From NCBI GenBank assembly GCA_013696525.1, contig JACCYK010000593.1:1-10111 (forward strand): 10,111 nt of DNA, read 5' to 3'. This DNA comes from Chloroflexia bacterium. Lineage in GTDB: Bacteria; Chloroflexota; Chloroflexia; Thermomicrobiales; UBA6265. Below are positions 1-7,478 of this stretch, piece after piece. Numbering within the stretch: the stretch's first letter is position 1; the number at the start of each line of letters is the position of its first letter. The notes below the pieces were generated by a model, which was not told the DNA's origin, did not search any database, and saw only the letters and a program-made list of their open reading frames with translations. Both the position numbers and the translations under genes were made by a program.

Positions 1-276
1 GAGGGAGAGGAACGGAACGAGGAGGATGGATTCGGGATCCGCGGCTTCGGGTCGAAGCCGCGGCCCGCGATAATTTCCTTTGGTTGTGCGGCGGAGAACC
101 GGGAACTCGCTCGCGATTTTTGGTCGCCTCCCGTTCATCCTGCCGAGACCAATGTAGCAATGGGATGCGACGGGAATACGAACCATCTGTTACGAATCTG
201 TGACATCGAAACCGTTATTCCAATTGGTCAGAATAGGTCAGAACCCCCGGGTTGGTCGTCGCCGGGCGGCTGCCAG
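1..276. other. Left-end intergenic region without a convincing gene
   Basis: This is the stretch downstream of the ABC exporter stop. It holds the stem-loop at 39-63 and a direct repeat, GGTCAGAA at 226-233 and again at 236-243, exactly 10 bases apart. Plus frame 1 is open from base 1 onward, but it runs straight into the antisense of the ABC gene and its translation resembles no family I know. No ribosome binding site supports a start in it. I see no RNA gene here. Confidence 0.5.
39..63. terminator. Stem-loop, 10-bp perfect stem
   Basis: Bases 39-48 (CCGCGGCTTC) pair perfectly with 54-63 (GAAGCCGCGG) around a 5-base loop. There is no clean T-run on either side: the plus strand continues with a mixed TTTCCTTT stretch about 12-20 bases later. 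It lies 214 bases beyond the stop of the minus-strand ABC exporter. It could end that operon, or end a plus-strand gene that lies left of the window. The structure is directly visible; the terminator role is inferred. Confidence 0.45.
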
Positions 277-2193
277 TCAACCGGTGTCGTCCGCCTCGGC
301 GGAGACCTCCGGGCTCCGCGGGAACGTGGCGGCGTGCGCGGTGACGACGGCCGGCTCACGGGAAAACTGCTGGTTGTAGAGTCGCGCGTACAGCCCAGCC
401 GCCGCCAGCAGCTGCGGATGGGTGCCACGCTCAACAATGCGGCCGCGATCGATGACCAGAATCACGTCGGCGGCGAGAATAGTGCTGAGCCGGTGAGCGA
501 TGGCAACGGTCGTCCGATTCGCCATCAACGGCTCCAGCGCCGCCTGGATCAATCGCTCCGACGTCGTATCGAGGGCGCTGGTCGCCTCGTCGAGGATCAG
601 GATCCTCGGGTTCTTGAGGATCACCCGCGCGATCGCGACCCGCTGCTTCTCTCCGCCAGACAGCTTGTACCCCCGCTCGCCGACGACGGTAGCGTATCCG
701 AGCGACAGCTCAACGATCCGATCGTGGATCGCTGCCGCCCGGGCCGCCGCTTCGATCGCCTCGTCCGTGGCGTCGGGATCGCCATACGCGATGTTCTCCC
801 GCACCGTGGCGTGAAAGAGATACGTCTCCTGCGTCACCATCCCGACGATGTGACCCAGGCTCGTGAGCGTGACGTCACGGATGTCGGTGACATCGATCTC
901 AATCGCACCGGCGTCGACGTCGTAGAGCCGGGCCGTGAGCAGTCCAATCGTGGTCTTGCCGGACCCACTGGGGCCGACCAGCGCCACCAACTGTCCCGGC
1001 AGCACGTCGAAGTCGATGTCGTGCAGCCCAAATGGTCCCGGCCCGGTCTCGACCGGTGGGTCGTCCAGCGACCGATCAAGCGGCGGTTCAGTGTATGAGA
1101 ACGAGACGTGCCGGAACCGCAGGTGCCCCGCCGTCGTCGCCGGCACGAGGGTTCGCGCCCCGGCGCGATCGTAGATCTCCACCGGGAGATCGAGGTACTC
1201 AAAGATGCGGTCGAACAAGGCGAACGCGCCCTGGATCTCGACTTGAACGTTGAGCAACTGGCCGACGGGAAAGAAGAGCCTGCTTTGCAGCGTCGTAAAG
1301 GCGACGATGTCCCCGATCGTCAACGCTTCAGCATCGCCGATGATCGCCCGGCCGGCATACCAATACACGACCGCCGGGGTAATCGCGAAGAAGGTTTGAA
1401 TAATCATGAAGAACCAGCGGCCAACGAGCTGTTGCCGGGTCTGGAAGCCGGTCAACCGCTCGTTCTCGACTCGAAACCGCTCAACCTCGCGCTGCTGCCG
1501 GCCAAACGCCTTGGTTAGCAAGACACCGCTGACCGAGAGTGTTTCCTCGACCAGGGCCGTGATGTCCGCCACCGTGCGTTGGGTCGCCGTGGTTACTTCT
1601 CGCCGGATGGTGCCCACCCGGTAGGTCAGGATTAAGAAGATGGGCAACAAGCCCAGGCTGATCAGGGCCAACTGCCAATTGATGAGCCACATCGCCACAA
1701 TTGTTGACAGGGCCGTGGCCAGGTTGTTGACGACGCTGGTTGCCGTATCGGTGACGACGGTCTGGACGCCGGCGACATCGCTGCTCAGGCGGGCTTGGAT
1801 TTCGCCGGTTCGGGTGGCGGTAAAGAACCGCAGCTGCAATTGCTGAAGGTGGCCATAGAGCGCGTTCCGCAGGTCCTGCATGACCCGTTGGCCGGTGGAG
1901 ATATTGAGGTAGCTCGATCCAATCGTGATCAGGCCGGAGACGATCGGCACCGCGATCATCAGTCCCACCAAGCGGTAGAGCTGGTCGAGATCTCGATTCG
2001 GAATCGACTCGTCGATGACGAGCCTGAGGAGGAACGGATTCACAAGGCCGAGCACGGCGACGATGAGGATCGCGACAATCGTGATCGCGATCTGTCGCCA
2101 GTATGGCCGGAAGAACCGCACCACCCGGGCAAAGGTGCGCGGATTGACACGTTGGTTGGCGCCCTCGGGCAACGGCTGCCAGCCGCCCATCAT
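277..2193 (-). CDS. ABC exporter half-transporter (fused permease and ATPase)
   Basis: A type IV (MsbA/LmrA/MdlB-like) ABC exporter that would work as a homo- or heterodimer in the cytoplasmic membrane, using ATP to move a drug, lipid or other amphipathic substrate outward; the substrate cannot be told. Numbering from the chosen start gives 638 aa. The membrane domain covers about residues 20-330, with hydrophobic spans near 35-55, 75-95, 155-192 and 258-278. The ATPase domain follows with a complete motif set: Walker A GPSGSGKTT (407-415), Q-loop Gln455, signature LSGGE (511-515), Walker B ILILDE (531-536), D-loop SALD and switch His567. All catalytic residues are present, so it should be active. 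An in-frame ATG at 2283 would overlap the preceding gene and add about 30 non-homologous-looking residues. The ATG-ATG pair at 2193/2190, starting MMGGW and preceded by GGCGGGGG, fits family N-termini better; a GTG at 2214 is a further option. It is last in the operon, 40 bases after the oxidoreductase, and a PadR regulator two genes upstream suggests regulated efflux. Confidence 0.93.
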   Translation of the reverse strand: MMGGWQPLPEGANQRVNPRTFARVVRFFRPYWRQIAITIVAILIVAVLGLVNPFLLRLVIDESIPNRDLDQLYRLVGLMIAVPIVSGLITIGSSYLNISTGQRVMQDLRNALYGHLQQLQLRFFTATRTGEIQARLSSDVAGVQTVVTDTATSVVNNLATALSTIVAMWLINWQLALISLGLLPIFLILTYRVGTIRREVTTATQRTVADITALVEETLSVSGVLLTKAFGRQQREVERFRVENERLTGFQTRQQLVGRWFFMIIQTFFAITPAVVYWYAGRAIIGDAEALTIGDIVAFTTLQSRLFFPVGQLLNVQVEIQGAFALFDRIFEYLDLPVEIYDRAGARTLVPATTAGHLRFRHVSFSYTEPPLDRSLDDPPVETGPGPFGLHDIDFDVLPGQLVALVGPSGSGKTTIGLLTARLYDVDAGAIEIDVTDIRDVTLTSLGHIVGMVTQETYLFHATVRENIAYGDPDATDEAIEAAARAAAIHDRIVELSLGYATVVGERGYKLSGGEKQRVAIARVILKNPRILILDEATSALDTTSERLIQAALEPLMANRTTVAIAHRLSTILAADVILVIDRGRIVERGTHPQLLAAAGLYARLYNQQFSREPAVVTAHAATFPRSPEVSAEADDTG

Positions 2194-2233
2194 CCGGCCC
2201 CCGCCACGGTTCACCGCCACGGCCGATCGCGCA

Positions 2234-3133
2234 TCACGCTGGGGTCCTGGGCTGGTCGGCTCGCATCGCCGGCACCAGGTCAATCATGATTCGCTCCATC
2301 ATCGCGACGCCGGCAGGGGAAGGCGCATCGAGCAGAAACTCGGAGACCCCAGCCTCGCGATAGCGGCCAATCACCTCCTGGAAGGCGTCGGGCGAGGCCC
2401 ACGGGTCGGCGCCCATTTGCGAGGCCCAGCCATAGAGCGATCGGATGATTGCCGTCGGCTCACGGCCGGCCACCGCGCACTGCTCGTCAAGGATCCGGTT
2501 TCGTTCCGCCATTTCCGACACCGAGCCGTGCGAATTCCAGCGATCCGCGTATTCGGCGACCACTCGCAGCATGCGCCGGCGATGGGCGCCAAGCGTCAGC
2601 GGGGGACGCGGCCGCTGAAGGGGGGCGGGCCGAAACGTCGCCTCGCTGATCTGGTTGTACGTGCCAGGGTATGTCGTCACGTCCTGGCGCAGCAGCGAAT
2701 CGATCACCTCGACCGCTTCCCGAAACCGGGCGACCAGCTCCGGCGGTTCGGGAAACGGGATGCCGAACCGAGTGTGCTCGGGCACGTACCAGCCCGCTCC
2801 TAAACCCAACTCCAACCGCCCGCCCGAGATGTGATCGACGGTCACCGCTTGCTTTGCCAGCAGGGCCGGGTGGCGGAACGTGTTGCTGCTGACCAGCACC
2901 CCGACCCGTAGCCGCGTGGTCCGAGCCGCCAGCGCCGCCAGCAGCGTCCACCCTTCGAAATATGGCCCATCCGGCCGGGAGGGCTGCTGATAATGGTCGC
3001 AGACCCAGGCGCTATCAAACCCAAGCGCCTCGTACCGCATCCACTGATCGGCCAAGACGTGCCACGGCAGGTTCTGATCGGTAACGACGCCGACCCGAAA
3101 CGGTTGCCCCGCCGAACCACGTACCCCCGCCAT
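2234..3133 (-). CDS. LLM-class (luciferase-like) flavin/F420-dependent oxidoreductase
   Basis: A 299-aa TIM-barrel enzyme of the bacterial luciferase-like superfamily. Members use reduced FMN or coenzyme F420 to oxidise or reduce small molecules in the cytoplasm; the substrate here is unknown. Visible family hallmarks are the early strand with GFDSAWVCDHY (38-48), the run LRVGVLVSSNTFRHP (75-89), HISGGRLELGLGAGW (101-115), and the late LTLGAHRRRMLRVVAEYADRWN region (179-200) that forms the cofactor phosphate pocket in relatives. Length is typical for the subfamily annotated as 'F420-dependent'. The ATG at 3133 is preceded by GGGAGGGAGCGAGGC, an excellent ribosome binding site lying in the 18-base gap after the PadR stop, so translation of the two genes is probably linked. 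I infer F420 use from subfamily resemblance only; FMN is equally possible. Confidence 0.9.
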   Translation of the reverse strand: MAGVRGSAGQPFRVGVVTDQNLPWHVLADQWMRYEALGFDSAWVCDHYQQPSRPDGPYFEGWTLLAALAARTTRLRVGVLVSSNTFRHPALLAKQAVTVDHISGGRLELGLGAGWYVPEHTRFGIPFPEPPELVARFREAVEVIDSLLRQDVTTYPGTYNQISEATFRPAPLQRPRPPLTLGAHRRRMLRVVAEYADRWNSHGSVSEMAERNRILDEQCAVAGREPTAIIRSLYGWASQMGADPWASPDAFQEVIGRYREAGVSEFLLDAPSPAGVAMMERIMIDLVPAMRADQPRTPA

Positions 3134-3151
3134 GCCTCGCTCCCTCCCAGT

Positions 3152-3727
3152 TCACCAGGCGCCGAGCTTTTGGCTCGCGGCCTCCAACCACGCCATTGCC
3201 GCTCGCGTCTGCGAGAGCCGCAGCTCAAGCACCAGATGGGTAAAGCCGCGATCGGCGGGGTCCGCGGACGATGCTTGGTGGTCAAACCGCGCCACTTGCT
3301 CTGCCAGCGAATCGGCGATCCGTTCGAGCATCGTGCGCTGCTCCGCCAGCAATCGGGCCGCTCGCTCCGGGTCGAGCCGGCGGGCGAAGTAAAGTTTCAC
3401 CAAAAATTCGAGCCTGATCTCTCGAGTATGGGCCACCGGTTCACCAAGCCAAGCGAGGAGCTTGGTTCGTCCCTCGCCGGTTAGCTTGTAGATCCGGCGC
3501 GGCGGCCGTGGGCCGATCTCTTCTCGCTCGGCGGTCACCCAACCGGCCCGATCGAGCTTTTTCAGGTGGTGATAGAGCATCCCCGGCTCGAGCCGGAGAA
3601 TCTCGGCCAGGGGCTGCCCATCGGAGAAATGCCGGGCCAGGTCGTAGCCATAGCCGCTACCATCGGCCTCCGCCAGCCAGAGGAGCCCTAAGATCGCGTG
3701 TTCAGCCGGCATTTCCGCCCGCGCCAT
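3152..3727 (-). CDS. PadR-family transcriptional regulator
   Basis: A 191-aa DNA-binding repressor. Residues 8-82 form the PadR winged helix: AILGLLWLAEADGSGYGYDLA, then EPGMLYHHLKKLDRAGWV as the recognition-helix region, and the wing PRRIYKLTGEGR. Residues 95-185 are a helical C-terminal segment rich in Arg, Glu and Leu, resembling the Vir_act_alpha_C dimerisation domain. PadR proteins usually repress nearby efflux or detoxification genes and release DNA on binding a small molecule. Here the likely targets are the LLM oxidoreductase and ABC exporter immediately downstream, possibly together with its own gene. The ATG at 3727 follows GAGGCAAGC, a reasonable ribosome binding site; a second Met at residue 6 is a weaker alternative. 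I could not find a clear ATGT-N-ACAT type operator in the 60 bases upstream. Confidence 0.92.
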   Translation of the reverse strand: MARAEMPAEHAILGLLWLAEADGSGYGYDLARHFSDGQPLAEILRLEPGMLYHHLKKLDRAGWVTAEREEIGPRPPRRIYKLTGEGRTKLLAWLGEPVAHTREIRLEFLVKLYFARRLDPERAARLLAEQRTMLERIADSLAEQVARFDHQASSADPADRGFTHLVLELRLSQTRAAMAWLEAASQKLGAW

Positions 3728-3787
3728 GCTTGCCTCATTCGTCGATGCGCGGCGTGCGCCCGGCCGGTCGCGGACGATCCCTGGTAC

Positions 3788-4135
3788 TTAGCCAGGCTGG
3801 CGGAGGAAGAGGACGATCCCCACCGCGATCAGCCCGACCACCACCGTGACCCCCACGGTGAGCGCGATCGCCGTGGTGCCGGATTGGTACGTTCCACTGT
3901 TGATCCGTTCCCGCGCCTGCCTGAATTGAAGCCCGGCCAACACGGTCGCGCCAACGCCGCTGACCACGAGAAACATGGAAAATACAGTCACCAGGTTGAC
4001 GCCGTTTCGCTCGTCGGGCGCGATGAACTGCGCGGCGGCCACGGCAATGGTGATCATGCTGAGGCTGGTTCGCACCCACGCCAAGAAGGTCCGCTCATTA
4101 GCGAGGAGGCTGCGCGATCGACTGTCAGGGTCCAC
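3788..4135 (-). CDS. DUF202-domain (YidH-like) membrane protein
   Basis: A 115-aa integral membrane protein of the DUF202 family. The diagnostic motif NERTFLAWVRTSL lies at residues 13-25. It leads into a first hydrophobic span at 22-39, a second at 47-69 and a third at 89-111, with a short cytoplasmic Arg-rich link after the second. Family function in bacteria is unestablished; eukaryotic relatives form a domain of polyphosphate-synthesising VTC proteins. The start is GTG at 4135, preceded by TAGGAG with 7 bases of spacing. The TAG of this sequence is the stop codon of the upstream CNNM/CBS gene, so the two genes are probably translationally coupled. A 60-base gap separates its stop from the PadR start. 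Confidence 0.93.
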   Translation of the reverse strand: MDPDSRSRSLLANERTFLAWVRTSLSMITIAVAAAQFIAPDERNGVNLVTVFSMFLVVSGVGATVLAGLQFRQARERINSGTYQSGTTAIALTVGVTVVVGLIAVGIVLFLRQPG

Positions 4136-4145
4136 GCCGCCGCTC

Positions 4146-5576
4146 CTACCGTGTCAGCGCGTGGTCCGCACGATCGCCGGCAGTGGTTAGTTCAACGAGG
4201 CGATGACTCTCCTGTCCTTGATTTGGCGCCGTGCCTTGTAACTGAACCCGGATCCGCGCGATGCGCAGGCCGTCCAGCTCTTCGACCTGCAACACGCGAC
4301 CGTCCGGCAACACGACCTCATCGCCAACGACCCCGGGTCGCCCGAGGCGGCTAAAGACGTAGCCGCCCACGGTGTCGACATCGATCTCTTCGTCCGCCAA
4401 GTCGAGGTCGAAGAACTCTTTTGCCTCGACCAGGGTCGTCAATCCGTCAAGCGAGAAGCTGCCGTCCGCTCGCACCGGCTCTTCAATCTCGGGTCCATTC
4501 ACGTCATCGTCAATCTCGCCAACGAGGCTCTCGACCAGGTCGGCGAGCGTCACGAGCCCCGCGGTGCCCCCGAACTCGTCGATGACAACGGCCATCGGGG
4601 TATGCGTGTCCCGGAGCCGGGTCAGCAGACCGGAAGCGGAAGCTGTTTCCGGCACCGCCAGCACGTCGCTCATCTGAGACCGGATGTCGAACGTGATTGG
4701 TTCGTTTCCGTTGCTGGACTGAAGGCCGCGATCGGCCAGGATCAGCGGCAGCAGCCGCTTCAGATTGATGACCCCGATGATATGGTCGAGGTCCTGCTCG
4801 TAGACGGGCAACCGGGAGTATCCCGAGCTCGCGGCCACGTTCAAGATGTCATCGAGCGTGGCCGTGACCGGGACCGCCGCCATCTCCGTCCGCGGCACCA
4901 TCGCCTGCCGCGCATCGAGGTCGGTAAAGAGAAAGGCGCGATCGACCAAGTCGTGCGCCGCGACCTCAACCAATCCCGCTTCCCGGCTGGCGGCAATAGA
5001 GAGGCGAAGCTCGTCGGCGGACTGGACCAGCTCATGGCCGGAGGCGGGCTGAATGCCGATCAATCGCACCACGGCGTTACCAATTCCGTTCAAAAGCGCG
5101 ATAGCGGGCCGGAACACCACGTAAAACCAGTGGATCGGGCCGGCAGCCCACAACGATGCACCTTCCGACCGCTGGAGGGCGATGCTCTTTGGCGCCAGCT
5201 CGCCGAACACAATGTGCAACGTGGTGATAATCGAGAACGCGATCGCGAACGCGACCGGATGGCGAATCGCTTCCCGAGTCGCTTCTGGAATGAATGTCAT
5301 GCGGTCGAATACCGGCTCGAGCAGAGCGGCAAACGCGGGCTCCCCGATCCAGCCAAGACCAATACTCGAAATCGTAATCCCAAGCTGAGTGGCCGCGATG
5401 TACGTATCCAAATGGTTGAGGCGGTCGAGCACACTTAGGGCGCGCTTGTTGCCAGCGGTTGCCATCTGTTGGATCCGCGTGCGACGGACGGACACGAGCG
5501 CGAACTCCGTCAGCACAAAGAACCCGTTCGCGAGGACGAGGATGATCACGGCAAGTAGAGCAAGCGCGGTACTAAT
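4146..5576 (-). CDS. CNNM/CBS-domain membrane protein (hemolysin C/CorC family)
   Basis: A membrane protein of the CNNM (DUF21)-CBS-CorC_HlyC family, which includes bacterial Mg2+/Co2+ efflux transporters; older 'hemolysin' naming is historical. With the start proposed here it is 476 aa. The DUF21 membrane domain covers about residues 1-200 and includes ANGFFVLTEFALVSVRR and the conserved FGELAPKSIALQ (124-135). A CBS pair follows from MVPRTEM (226-232) to DEFGGTAGLVTLADLVESLVGEI. A CorC_HlyC C-terminal domain lies at about 365-449. The first canonical start codon is GTG at 5549, but it has no ribosome binding site and would remove half of the first membrane helix. Twenty-seven bases upstream, in frame, ATT at 5576 sits 6 bases after AGGAGG and restores a normal family N-terminus (MSTALALLA-). 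The in-frame TAG just before it rules out anything longer. It is the first gene of the five-gene block. Confidence 0.9.
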   Translation of the reverse strand: MSTALALLAVIILVLANGFFVLTEFALVSVRRTRIQQMATAGNKRALSVLDRLNHLDTYIAATQLGITISSIGLGWIGEPAFAALLEPVFDRMTFIPEATREAIRHPVAFAIAFSIITTLHIVFGELAPKSIALQRSEGASLWAAGPIHWFYVVFRPAIALLNGIGNAVVRLIGIQPASGHELVQSADELRLSIAASREAGLVEVAAHDLVDRAFLFTDLDARQAMVPRTEMAAVPVTATLDDILNVAASSGYSRLPVYEQDLDHIIGVINLKRLLPLILADRGLQSSNGNEPITFDIRSQMSDVLAVPETASASGLLTRLRDTHTPMAVVIDEFGGTAGLVTLADLVESLVGEIDDDVNGPEIEEPVRADGSFSLDGLTTLVEAKEFFDLDLADEEIDVDTVGGYVFSRLGRPGVVGDEVVLPDGRVLQVEELDGLRIARIRVQLQGTAPNQGQESHRLVELTTAGDRADHALTR

Positions 5577-5889
5577 GGAACCCTCCTAGTCGAAGTCGTC
5601 TTGGCAATGCCGGGCTGGACGCTCGTGAAGGTCAGCCCGAGATCGCCATGGGGCACGCAATTCACCCGGCTAAAGGATACCGTATCGCGCCGCTCCAACG
5701 ACGCGCGTGAAGAACCAACCGCCGCGTCTCGCGTTCGAACGCCGCCAACCCGCGGCCTCCACCGCGCCGGCCCCACCCTGCCGACCCACGTTCCGCGCCC
5801 GTCCGCGCTCGCGGCGTCGCGCCGCCACGGCATGACGCGGGGTAGACTTGCGTGGCTTTTCCTGAGCGGCCCCGGCCCGCTGACACGGT
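5577..5889. promoter_or_regulatory. Divergent intergenic region
   Basis: These 313 bases separate the minus-strand CNNM/CBS gene from the plus-strand tRNA nucleotidyltransferase gene, so promoters for both are expected here. Apart from the AGGAGGG ribosome binding site at the left edge, I see only weak candidates: TAGACT around 5846-5851 on the plus strand and TATCCT on the minus strand near 5685, neither with a good -35. A perfect 12-bp palindrome GCGTTCGAACGC lies at 5731-5742. Long open frames cross the region on both strands, but I judge them chance products of high GC. Confidence 0.4.
5581..5587 (-). promoter_or_regulatory. Strong ribosome binding site preceding a putative ATT start
   Basis: On the minus strand the sequence reads AGGAGGG, then TTCC, then ATT at 5576-5574. 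The match to the anti-Shine-Dalgarno sequence is essentially perfect and its spacing suits ATT rather than the GTG at 5549, which lies 31 bases further on. This site decides the start assignment of the CNNM/CBS gene. Confidence 0.7.
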
Positions 5890-7353
5890 TTGGATTGGAA
5901 CGCGGTGAACGGCGAAACGCGGCCAGGGCCAGTGGGAGAGAATGGGGAGCCGGCGGCGCTTGGCCCAGCGCGGCGGCACGTCACGCGCCAGCTCGTCGAC
6001 GTCTTCACCGGGGCGGGCGAGGAACTCTATTTGGTTGGTGGTATTGTGCGCGATGCGCTGTTGGGCCGCCCCCTCCCAAGCGACCTGGACTTCGCGACCT
6101 CCGCCTTGCCCGAGCGAACGCTTCAGCTCGGCAACGAAGCGGGCGCGGTCGGCTCCTATTTGGTAGGCGAGCGATTTGGCACGGTCGGCCTGGCCTTCAC
6201 CACCGGCGGTGAAGAAGTCAACGCGGAAATCACGACGTACCGGCACGAGCACTATCCGAATCAAACCAGGTTTCCCACGGTCGAGCTTGGCGGTCAGTTG
6301 CACGACGATCTCGGCCGGCGGGATTTTACCGTCAACGCGATCGCCATGGACCCGGGCCAAGGCGGCATCATCGATCCCTTTGACGGACAGGCCGACATCG
6401 CGCGGGCGATCATCCGCGCCGTGGGCAACCCCGAGCTCCGGTTCACCGAGGACCCCTTGCGATTGCTACGGGCCGCGCGGCTCGTCTCGCAACTTGGGTT
6501 TCGAATCGAGCCGGAAACGGCGGCCGCCATGCGGCGAAACGGCTCCAGCTTGGAGCGGATCAGCAAAGAACGGATCTTCGCCGAACTGACCAAGCTCCTG
6601 GTTGGCCCCTATGTCGAGCATGCGCTCCAAACCCTGGCCGAGACCGGGCTCCTCACGATCGCGATGCCACATCTGGAGCCGCTCGCGGCGGAAGCGGTCA
6701 TGACCGCCCGCCACCGGGCGCACCGGGAAAAGGATCTTTGGCCGCACACGCTGCTTGTCGTGCGGCAATCCCCGGCGCGGCCGATCGCCCGCTGGGCCGC
6801 GCTCCTGCATGACGCCGCCAAGCCGGCCACCCGGCACCTCGATGCCAATGGCGAGGTGAGTTTCATCGGTCACGAGCAGGCGGGGGCGCGGCTCGCCGGC
6901 CGCCTCCTGCGCCAGCTCAAAGCCGACAAGGCGACCATCCAGGCGGTCGAGCGATTGGTAGAGCTGCACGGCCGGCCGGCCACGTACGATACCGAATGGT
7001 CCGACAGCGCGGTCCGCCGGCTCGCGCTGGACGCGGGCGACGGTTGGGACGACCTGCTCGATCTCGCCGCCGCCGACGTGACCTCGGGCCGCGAGCACCG
7101 GCGGCAGCTTGCCGGCCGCCGGATCCAGCAACTCCGCGCCCACTTTGATCGGTTGCAGGCCGAAGCCGACCTGGCCGAGTTGCAGAGCCCGCTCGATGGG
7201 ACAGAGTTGATGGCGCTCTTTGGCCGCGGTCCTGGCGCCTGGATCAAGCCGGTCAAGGACCGGCTCCGTGACCTGGTGATCGACGGGGAGATCAAGCCCG
7301 ATGACAAAGTCGCGGCTGAACGCATAGCTCGCGAACTGGTCTCAGAGTCCTGA
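5890..7353 (+). CDS. CCA-adding tRNA nucleotidyltransferase / poly(A) polymerase with HD domain
   Basis: A class II nucleotidyltransferase of the CCA tRNA nucleotidyltransferase/PcnB family. It would add or repair the 3' CCA end of tRNAs in the cytoplasm, or add poly(A) tails. With the TTG start the protein is 487 aa. The catalytic head has GGIVRD (50-55), the metal-binding pair Asp65/Asp67 in SDLDFAT, RRDFTVNAIA (143-152) and the nucleotide-selecting EDxxR template in EDPLRLLRAAR (187-197). An HD-type domain follows with His286, His307-Asp308, His328 and Asp396, as in bacterial enzymes that also remove 2',3'-cyclic phosphates. The C-terminal tail DGTELMALFGRGPGAWI resembles the usual end domain. 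The stop before the frame is at 5881, so possible starts are TTG 5890, GTG 5905 and GTG 5932. None has a convincing ribosome binding site, and homology only begins near residue 28, so the true start is uncertain. It stands alone, divergent from the left block. CCA addition is more likely than poly(A) addition if this is the only copy. Confidence 0.93.
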   Translation: MDWNAVNGETRPGPVGENGEPAALGPARRHVTRQLVDVFTGAGEELYLVGGIVRDALLGRPLPSDLDFATSALPERTLQLGNEAGAVGSYLVGERFGTVGLAFTTGGEEVNAEITTYRHEHYPNQTRFPTVELGGQLHDDLGRRDFTVNAIAMDPGQGGIIDPFDGQADIARAIIRAVGNPELRFTEDPLRLLRAARLVSQLGFRIEPETAAAMRRNGSSLERISKERIFAELTKLLVGPYVEHALQTLAETGLLTIAMPHLEPLAAEAVMTARHRAHREKDLWPHTLLVVRQSPARPIARWAALLHDAAKPATRHLDANGEVSFIGHEQAGARLAGRLLRQLKADKATIQAVERLVELHGRPATYDTEWSDSAVRRLALDAGDGWDDLLDLAAADVTSGREHRRQLAGRRIQQLRAHFDRLQAEADLAELQSPLDGTELMALFGRGPGAWIKPVKDRLRDLVIDGEIKPDDKVAAERIARELVSES

Positions 7354-7384
7354 CAAGCCAGCGTCACCATGGAAACCAACGTGA

Positions 7385-7410
7385 ACAACGGCCCCGCCGA
7401 GGGCCGTTGT
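7385..7410 (+). terminator. Stem-loop terminator of the tRNA nucleotidyltransferase gene
   Basis: ACAACGGCCC (7385-7394) pairs perfectly with GGGCCGTTGT (7401-7410) around a 6-base loop, 31 bases after the stop codon. No T-run follows on the plus strand. It sits in the 125-base gap between convergent genes (7353 and 7479), so it may serve both directions. The rest of the gap holds nothing else I recognise. Confidence 0.65.
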
Positions 7411-7478
7411 CCGTGCGCGAGTCCCGCGTGTCAGCCGTCCGCGCGGCATGAGCTGACCGCGGTCGTTTGGTCGAAACA

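Noticed and set aside
160..1098. 312-codon plus-strand open frame, continuous with an open frame from base 1
   Set aside because: Nearly all of it is antisense to the ABC exporter ATPase domain. It is rich in Arg/Asp/Gly with no recognisable domain, and its start lacks a ribosome binding site. Long antisense frames are expected at this GC content.
2193..2283. Upstream ATG at 2283 as the start of the ABC exporter
   Set aside because: It would overlap the LLM gene by 50 bases and add about 30 residues that do not resemble exporter N-termini; the ATG at 2193 fits better.
2015..2803. 262-codon plus-strand open frame across the ABC/LLM junction
   Set aside because: Antisense to two well-supported genes; Arg/His-rich translation without a domain.
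4602..5438. 278-codon plus-strand open frame
   Set aside because: Lies wholly opposite the CNNM/CBS gene, which has a clear family identity; composition is typical of a frame shadow.
5731..5742. Palindrome GCGTTCGAACGC considered as a LexA (SOS) box
   Set aside because: It contains GTTCGAAC but lacks the 4-base gap of the CGAAC-N4-GTTCG box, and neither flanking gene is an SOS gene. Kept only as a note under the intergenic region.
5601..6360. Overlapping open frames on both strands in the divergent intergenic region (203 aa plus, 232 aa minus)
   Set aside because: Both run into the tRNA nucleotidyltransferase coding sequence in the wrong frame or strand. Low-complexity Arg/Ala/Pro composition; no ribosome binding site.
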